Positions 57,133 to 64,000 of a DNA stretch of 64,000 nt are shown here, piece by piece. A program made the position numbers and the translations under genes. The stretch spans positions 236,321 through 300,320 of the forward strand of contig FJUW01000044.1 in NCBI GenBank assembly GCA_900074885.1, in the 5' to 3' direction. Below the pieces are notes generated by a model. It did no database searches. It saw only the letters and a program-made list of their open reading frames with translations, and was not told the origin of the DNA. Origin of the DNA: Rhynchosporium graminicola (taxonomy: Eukaryota; Ascomycota; Leotiomycetes; Helotiales; Ploettnerulaceae). Numbering within the stretch: the first letter of the stretch is position 1; each line of letters opens with the position of its first letter.

Positions 57133-59984
57133 GATGGCGAGGATGTGTTTGGGGTATCTTGGGTATCGTTGGAAGAGAAGGAAGAGAATGCAAAGGAAAG
57201 AAGGGAGGAGGGAGAGGAGAAAGGGTGTCGTTGGCGGGACTGAGGAGCTGTTTAAGGCGAGGCGAGGGTGGATCTGCAGAAGGCTGATTAATCGCTGCAC
57301 CTGGCCTGACCTGGACTGAATTCAGAATAGTGAATGCAATGGCGAATGACCTTTCGAGGACGGATGGATCTCACGGAAGCCGTTTGCTTGCCGATCGCGT
57401 AATAAGCAATGGATCGGATGGGGATGGTGAGTTGAGGCTGGCAGGCAGACCGAGGGCGAGGGTGAGGGCGACAGTGAGGTTTGAGGTTGAGTGAGGTTGC
57501 GGTTGAGGTTGGTTGTGCGACGAGACTGATGACCCGGGATGGTACAGGTGTGTATGCAGGTAGTTCCTTCCGTATAGCGTTTGATTGATCGATGGATTGA
57601 TGGATTGATGGAATGATGGATTGATTGATTGATTGATTCTGGCCGTCCTTTGGTCTGTGGGTCGAGGAACGAAGGAAGCAGAAGCACCAAGTAGGTAGGT
57701 AGATAGATAGATGGATACGAAGAGGTCAGAGAATCGAAAATACGAGTTACAAGTGAAATCCGATCAATTCTTTCAGTCACGCCACGCCTCGCCTGGCCTG
57801 TCCTGTCCTGTCCTGTCCTGTCCTGTGCCGGACGGAATTCCCTGATTTTCGTTGTCACGGAAGTCAACAACCTGGCTGGACCTGGACCTGCCCCTGACCT
57901 ACGAGCTATCTAGACGTCGGGTGTGCTGTGTTGTTCTGCTCGTTCTTGAAATGATGTCACTTTTGACCCACCTGATCTGGGTACTTAGTACAAGCTAGCT
58001 TGTAGTTACAGAAAAAGCTCCATCCATCCATTCCGTTCCAGTCCATTCCAGCCAACCAGGAAGAAGCAAGCCCGTTTCTTTCTGGGGGCCTTCCTTACCT
58101 TGCCTTGCCTTGCCTTGCCTTATGATGCATCCGCTTGCTTAGTCAGTCTCCAATTCGCGCTGAGATGAGATGAGATGAGATGAGATGAGATGAGATGAGA
58201 TGAGATGAGATGAGATGAGATGAGATGAGATGAGATGAGATGAGATGAAATTGTGCACAGTATGTACGTTTGTGCTCAGATCCAGACCTTTCAACTCTTG
58301 TCCCAATCTGTCTATCAAACTTGTACTTAGTAATTAAAATATAAAGCTACTTACACTTCACCAGATAACCACCGAACCCAGACATACATCCATCCATCCC
58401 ACGTCATTCTTAAACAAGATAAAGTTCTGCTCCCGGGGAAAAGAAAAAAAGAAGAAAAGCAAAAAAAAAAAGCATAATCTGCAGGGAAAAAGCATCCACT
58501 TGCCTGCCTCCTTCCCGTGCCCGTGCCACTAGCCCCGAAGATCAACGCCGACGGGACATTAGCTCCGCGGCGTCTTGCTTGTTCGAGGAACGAAAAGCCT
58601 TAGGTTATCATCATGTGATTGATGTGATGCCAAGCAAGTAAAGTGAGGGAGTGAGTAAAGTAAGCGCACGAGTGAGTGAAGGAAGGAGTGACGTTTTCGC
58701 CCTGTCGGTCAGAATCTCTCTCTCCTCGCTTCTGCTCTGTCATGTTGGGACCAGCGGATCAGAATTAGTCGTGAAGTCATCGCCACACGACGTTTGACTC
58801 GCGAAAAATAAGAGTTGGATACTTTCGGGACCCTGGAAAGTGTATCTGAGGCGGTGATCTATCTCATCGTCGGTTACACGGGCCGAGCTGATGCGGACGA
58901 AGTCGTCGATTTCAATCTTTCTCTTTCTTTTCCAACTCTTGCTTCATTTTCAACGTGTCGGAATGGAATGATTCATGCGAAGTGTTACAGTTAATAAATC
59001 ACCCATATATTGTCCAATATTCTCAGCTTTTCGGCTCTTTCTTATTGTTATTATTGCCCACGACGTTCCCACGCGATAACACCAGCAGAGTTTGAGCTTA
59101 CTTTCTAGCCCTTGGAAGTTGGTCGGGCTGTGTTGACAGCTTAACGGGACGGCTTCAAATTGGCCGTTTCCGAGCTTTGACCTCTACTGGGCCACACGGG
59201 CCGAGCCGATGCCGACGAATGCATCGGTATCAATTTCAACTTCTTTTATCATTTTCAACTTGGCATGACAGTTTATACAAGGTGTCGCAGTTGACGTATG
59301 CGCTTTAATCATATGAATCTCTTGAGAATATGTTAGCTATCGTATCTCATCTCTCGCAGAGTTCTAGTTTCGATATGGACTTCAAGTTTCCAGAACTAAA
59401 ACAGCTATCCGATATCGCAGTCATTCATCTATTTATCAAGTCTCGATATGGCTAGAGGAGAGAGACACTTCCTAAATATAAGACGTGTTTAGATCCAAAT
59501 CCATGGAGATAAAGTAAGGATCAAAAAGTTGCACGATCAACCTCAATCAATAACACGGGACTCGTGCTGTAAAAGGAACTTTCAAAGTCGTCTAATATCT
59601 TTCTATATCTTTCACAGCCTTACGCCTCTACATGTGAAGATAAAAAAATGCAAGAAAAGATATACGGCGTATGTCACGGGAAACTTGCTGGAATTCGCGA
59701 AGTGGTCAGTTTGCGCGATTGAAATGAGAATGACTAAGAGTGACAGCATTGAAATCGTTTGATAGCATCGTCTTTTCGCATATTCTGTGGGCAATGCGAG
59801 ATGATGGATTCAGAAATGTACATTCTTTACTTTGCTGGGACTTAGCGTTATGAAGGATTTGAGTTGAGTTGAGATGAGGCTGAGGTAGTACGTGACTCAA
59901 ATCAACTTAAAGGGGAACTTGGTGTGCTAGACTTGACTCTACTTGACTTGAGAGTTAATCGGAGTAATACCTACTAACTATACA
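57133..59984. other. Promoter and intergenic DNA rich in microsatellites
   Basis: Upstream flank of the synthetase. Besides the (TGAGA)n array, there are (GATT)n-like DNA at 57581-57639, (TCCTG)n at about 57794-57827, (TTGCC)n at about 58098-58121, and two short GGCCGAGC(T/C)GATGC(G/C)GACGAA repeats near 58881-58905 and 59200-59222. No coding gene seen. Confidence 0.5.
58161..58248. repeat. (TGAGA)n pentanucleotide microsatellite, about 17 units
   Basis: An uninterrupted run of the five-base unit TGAGA for about 87 bp, the longest simple repeat in the window. Confidence 0.97.
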
Positions 59985-60262
59985 AATTCTTTACAGAGAT
60001 ACAAGGGGCGATAGTTAGCTTACTGCTTCTATTCTATCTACTGTATTTAAAGTTCGTACTCTATAGCAGGTAGGAAGCTAAGTATTCCCTTTCATAGAAG
60101 ACTAAAACTTCAAACTTACTCTAAGCTTACTTTTTAGTTTGAAAGGTTGCCCCTATACGATTTATACTACTTGATATACTCAAAGTCTATTCTAAGTACG
60201 AAACCAAAGTACCTATGATGGATTTTAAATTAGCGTATTTGTCTTAAGTCCACTTAACCTAG
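59985..60262. other. Small AT-rich, CA/TG-poor island (RIP-like repeat relic)
   Basis: Composition here matches the block at the start of the window: many TA steps, few CA or TG, and scattered TAG/TAA. It is flanked by normal DNA on both sides. Too short and degraded to identify; it may be a fragment of a RIP-treated transposon. Confidence 0.5.
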
Positions 60263-60508
60263 AGTTACCCAGAGTATACGCAGAGTCTCCGAGTAGTCTC
60301 TACTACGCTGCTGGGACCTGGATACTTTGTCAAGTACTCAAATACCACAACAGAGCGTTTTATTGAAGCTTTCAAAACTCGTCGCCTCGGAGATCACCTG
60401 CATTGCATGATTGAAGACTTTGCGCGGCAGGCCAGACTTGAGCTCAACCTTCCGCATTCTTTCCCTGACTGCTACCAGCGCTGTGGGTGCGATGACCACG
60501 ATTTGTGA
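60263..60508 (+). pseudogene. C-terminal fragment of an unidentified protein
   Basis: An open run of 81 codons on plus lies between a TAG at 60260-60262 and a TGA at 60506-60508. It reads as real protein: TTTERFIEAFKTRRLGDHL, IEDFARQARLELNLPHSF and a Cys-rich end PDCYQRCGCDDHDL. There is no start codon before residue 48 or so, and the DNA just upstream is the RIP-like island. It is either the last exon of a gene whose 5' part was destroyed, or a translocated fragment. Family not recognised. Confidence 0.5.
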
Positions 60509-61224
60509 TTCTCGACTGGGACTGCTTTCTTGCATTTGATAGAGAATAAAAGAATTGATTACTGGCTAGCTAAATATCCGGATTGGGATTTCTGCCAGGA
60601 GGAAGTAGTTTTACGTGTTGTGGGGCATTTTTACGTGTCGTTAGGCAGATGGGTAAGCTGGAAACCGGGGAGTAATGAGATTACAGAGGGCGTTTTTTCG
60701 TGTCTTAGTTGGGTTGGGGAATGAAGAAGGGCGAGACGACCAGCATACGGAGGAGAAACACGAATGCGGCTTAGAACTTGAAAAATAGTGACTGGTTAAA
60801 GAAAGACAGGGACAAGATGATTGGAGATGATAATTGAATAATAGATTAGTCCATGTGATCAAGCTTTGTTATCTGTATCTCATAAATTTTGAAAACAGGG
60901 AGCGAGATCAGAAAATAATTCAGAAATGTGATATGAATGATTCTTAGTGGAGTTTGCGGGCCTAAGTTTAAGACCTATTTCTTCTTATTGAAGGACTTGA
61001 AGGGGTTGAACAGATTGGGAGACTGTTCTTGGATTGCAGATTATACGAGGGGCAGAAGGTAGAGGGAGATGGAGTTGGAGCTGGCAGGGGAAGTGTGTAT
61101 AACTACATAGTATTTGAACATTGAATTCGCCTTCATTTATGAGAGGTAAAATAGGTAGGTAGGTAGATTGAAGTAAAATGTGATGAGTGCGAAAAATCAG
61201 TTCCGAATAATTTCTGTAGCTAGT
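60509..61224. other. Intergenic region
   Basis: No supported feature; a short (AGGT)n run occurs near 61153-61165. Confidence 0.4.
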
Positions 61225-62620
61225 CTAGATATGCGGAATGTTTGACGCCCATGTTGTGACAAAGCCCCTGGGGAGCAGATGAAAGAGCGACCAAATAGAT
61301 TCGAAGACGAGAAAGAGTCGACAGGCGATGTAAATGATGTTACAAACACCTGCCACTAGGTTTCTTGATGCATCTTTCGTCAGAAACCATAACCAAGGAA
61401 CGAATAGAACGCAAGCTAAACATAGAACCATTAGGATAAAGTACACTAGTATAAGGAAACATGATATAACGCTAAAGTATCGCCATAGTATCTGCTCAGT
61501 CGACGTTGGTAGATAAAAGTTCCAAGCAGCACAGTGAATGGCTCCTAAGAGCATACAACCCAGACCCAAGCCCCCCAGACGATGACCAACCAAACCAACG
61601 GCCTCGCTGTCTTCGAGGGCAGAGAATCATTCGGTATAGGCATGTCTTGTGTTTGGTATTGACTTTTGATCAAATTTGGGACAAAAGGTCTAATGATAGA
61701 GTAGACCGGCAGCCAATTTTTCTCGAAGGACCACGGAGAAATCCCAGACTGTTCCTGGACCCGTCGTACTTTTTCAGCGATGTCCGTACATGCCGTAACA
61801 CCTTGGGGCTTACTCCACCACAGTATATACATTATGAATGTACAAGCGGCAAAAGCACAAGCCGTGACCTCGAGCTGTGAAATCGGAAACCCCCTGGTAG
61901 CTCTAATAATGACTGTAACGACCATCCAGAAGACTTGTAATATAGCCATGGCTTTGATAACAAAGTCATCTTTGCTTTTTTCCATTTTCTCGTCCTGGGT
62001 GATGAACGGAAGTTGACGAATACCGCCGTTCTGGCGCAGCTCAAAAATGTCATCACTCCACAGCCGCTGTAGCTTGTACCCCTCATCATTCGCACGGGGT
62101 GTTGATGTTTTGAAAGCGAATCCTCCCATTTCTGCGCAGTAGGCGTAGGGCATGGTCTAGTTCGACTTTTCGCTGTGAGGTAGATCCAATCCGTCCTGGT
62201 CTTTCATTTTCCAGACCTTTGCAAGCGATCGCTTAGCATTCACTAGATCCACCCAAGCCTTCGCGAGAAGAATCTCTGGAGCCAGAAGCGTCACTAGCAT
62301 CCACTCGAACTTCTTCAGAGGCCGGCCCACTTGATGCTGCCTCGCCAGTTTTGGTCCCTGCCATCACGTTGCTCCGGAACATTGGGGTGCTGAACTGTCC
62401 ATATGCAAATGAAGATCAGGAAAAGACTACCGTAGAGTATTTCCAGGGTTCCACGAGCATTTAGAGCTGTGACTAAGGTAATTCTCTCGAGAGGGACGGT
62501 GCAGTGTGTGGTGAACGTCGAAGCGGTGACGAGGCTGCGGGTGAAAATTGCGGCAGAGATAAGGCAGAAGGTAATGATTATCGCGGAAGGTCTTGGAAGA
62601 AGTGCAGGTTACGATCAAAT
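61225..62620 (-). pseudogene. Broken gene for a fungal multi-pass membrane protein family
   Basis: The minus strand carries, in order, segments of one protein type I know as a common Leotiomycete hypothetical family: RGTLEILYGSLFLIFICIWT with VQHPNVPEQRDGRD, then FEWMLVTLLAPEILLAKAWVD, YAYCAEMGGFAF, and EAVGL...GAIHCAAWNF with several C-terminal helices. Three lesions separate them: a one-base loss near 62320-62330, an in-frame TAG at 62157-62159 where the family has Trp before TM (TGG to TAG), and another one-base loss near 61616-61640. No intron with valid splice sites can bypass them. No start codon or signal sequence is evident upstream of 62620. Most likely an inactive paralogue; sequencing error is less likely given three independent breaks. 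Confidence 0.75.
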
Positions 62621-64000
62621 GAAGTTACTGGGGAGTTGAAAGAGGAGATGAGAGTTACACTTGGAAATCAAAGGGTAGATTGCCTAGATATATACCTCAT
62701 TCAGTACCGACATGCACTGACGCCCATCAAGGCTTAGATATGCGCCTGCCATGTGGTGTACAGTATCCCGATAGCCTTGCCAAGGAGAATCTGACCGACC
62801 TATACTTAGACTAGTTTATGTAGAAACTCCGCAGCTTAAAACTGGCTGTTGAGGTCAAATCCAAACACAACAGATAACTGCATAAAGACAACTGTCTGTT
62901 CAAAGAAAAGAAAACAACCCTTAAAGGAAAGAAAGTTCAATTATCGTAACAAGAAACTAATCAAGAGCTCAGAATATGAAATTATGCTGTACTGAGAATA
63001 ATGTGCAGCAACCATCAGCTGAACAATCATCAGCTGAACAGCAAACCAAAAAAACTTACTATGCAGCCGTCAGCTCCGCCACCACCAGAAGCTCAGCGCT
63101 CGATATCACCCAGCGAATGACAGAAGAGGGTGCAGAATACATATTGGTCGGAGGAATGAGCGAGTCAGAGGAAATGTATGGGCGAGAGAGAATGTCGAGC
63201 CGATCAAACTGTGAGCTAAAGCAGGATCGAGGCTTGTCTTCTTGTTGCCAAAAGAATGACGTTGGACGCATCTAATATCAAGAGGGAGATTCTAATCACG
63301 AAAGAAAATCGAGGAAAAAATCTACTTGACTCGTGGACTCCCGACAGTTAATCTTCTCCATACAGAACTTTGAGATTCATCCTGCGATGATCATAAGCTT
63401 CAGGGCGGGGTAACACGCGAGTCGAGCCGAGCAAAGTAAACATTAGCTTCCGGTCCACTTCCCTTACACGAATGTCATTGCTAGCATATTCACTTGAGTT
63501 TCTACATCTACTTTTTGGATTCTTGAAGATAGCTCATTCTTGTTTTTTGTGACTCTTTTAAACCTTATCTTACCAGTATAAAATTCGTTCTCTGGTGTGA
63601 TCTCTTCCAGACAATGCCTTCTTTTGCCTAGAGTGCCAATAGTCTACTCCTATTATGACTAATGATTCTTCTTCCAAAGAGGTCAATAATATTTCGGATG
63701 TCCGTAATTTTCCAACCCTTCACACAAATCCAACTGTCTTCCTGGGTTTTAATCTCGAAATTGAACTAGTCTAGCTCAGGTCCGTATCTTTTCAATTTAT
63801 TTTTCTCGGTCATTTTCTCACATGAAGTTATGAACGACTTACTGCCGTTAAACGTTTGCTTATGAGATTCATTTTTCTTCTTCGAGACTCACTCGCATAC
63901 CCTCATGCACGTCATACACTGACTTTCAATCCTCCACGACCTCGCAAGTATTTCCCCTAGCGGTCGTCAACGCTTATACAATACCAGCCTACCAAGACCG
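62621..64000. other. Right-edge intergenic region
   Basis: Overlapping open frames on both strands at 62976-63275 look non-coding; a CATCAGCTGAACA duplication lies at 63013-63040. Nothing else supported to the window end. Confidence 0.4.

Noticed and set aside
62976..63275. 99-codon plus-strand ORF and its minus-strand overlap
   Set aside because: Repetitive SAEQ-type start, no family resemblance, both strands open equally.

Overview
The window is nuclear DNA of a filamentous ascomycete. The genes have short GT-AG introns (about 50-300 nt) with CTAAC/CTAAT-like branch sites. Two regulators are Zn2Cys6 proteins. One transposon block shows the signature of repeat-induced point mutation (RIP). 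The gene families, including an AspRS-DUF2156 fusion, are typical of Pezizomycotina; I lean to Leotiomycetes (Helotiales), but that is inference from family recall.

Layout: 1-4.69 kb is an AT-rich, RIP-destroyed repeat block: pol of a chromodomain Ty3/Gypsy element, a putative 3' LTR, a second coding relic, an inverted repeat and a ~200-bp tandem array. It ends sharply. Next come a B-type mitotic cyclin (minus, 5.7-8.0 kb) and a large regulator with a C-terminal zinc cluster (plus, 11.6-13.9 kb). From 17.7 to 27.9 kb lie four genes that look like a metabolic module: an anion:cation-symporter-type MFS transporter, a PrpF/aconitate-isomerase-type enzyme, a Zn2Cys6 regulator and, divergently, a mitochondrial tricarboxylate carrier. 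Two small hypothetical genes follow (29.4-30.0 kb minus; 31.0-31.9 kb plus), then a degraded coding region. After these come a secreted subtilisin-like protease with a PA insert (35.2-38.2 kb), a divergent pair of a GPI-anchor de-N-acetylase and a membrane protein (43.6-46.1 kb), and a gene-poor stretch with small duplications. An aspartyl-tRNA synthetase fused to a DUF2156 transferase (53.9-57.1 kb; ergosteryl-aspartate synthase type), microsatellite-rich DNA, a coding fragment, and a multi-lesion pseudogene of a membrane-protein family (61.2-62.6 kb) complete the window.

How genes may work together: the PrpF-type enzyme, the tricarboxylate carrier, the organic-anion MFS and the regulator resemble in outline the fungal aconitate/itaconate clusters (isomerase, mitochondrial carrier, MFS, regulator). 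The decarboxylase of those clusters is not visible. An inverted CGG half-site sits between the regulator and the carrier. This module is my main candidate for an undescribed system. Exon models were assembled by hand from splice signals, reading phase and family fit; none was tested against transcripts or databases.
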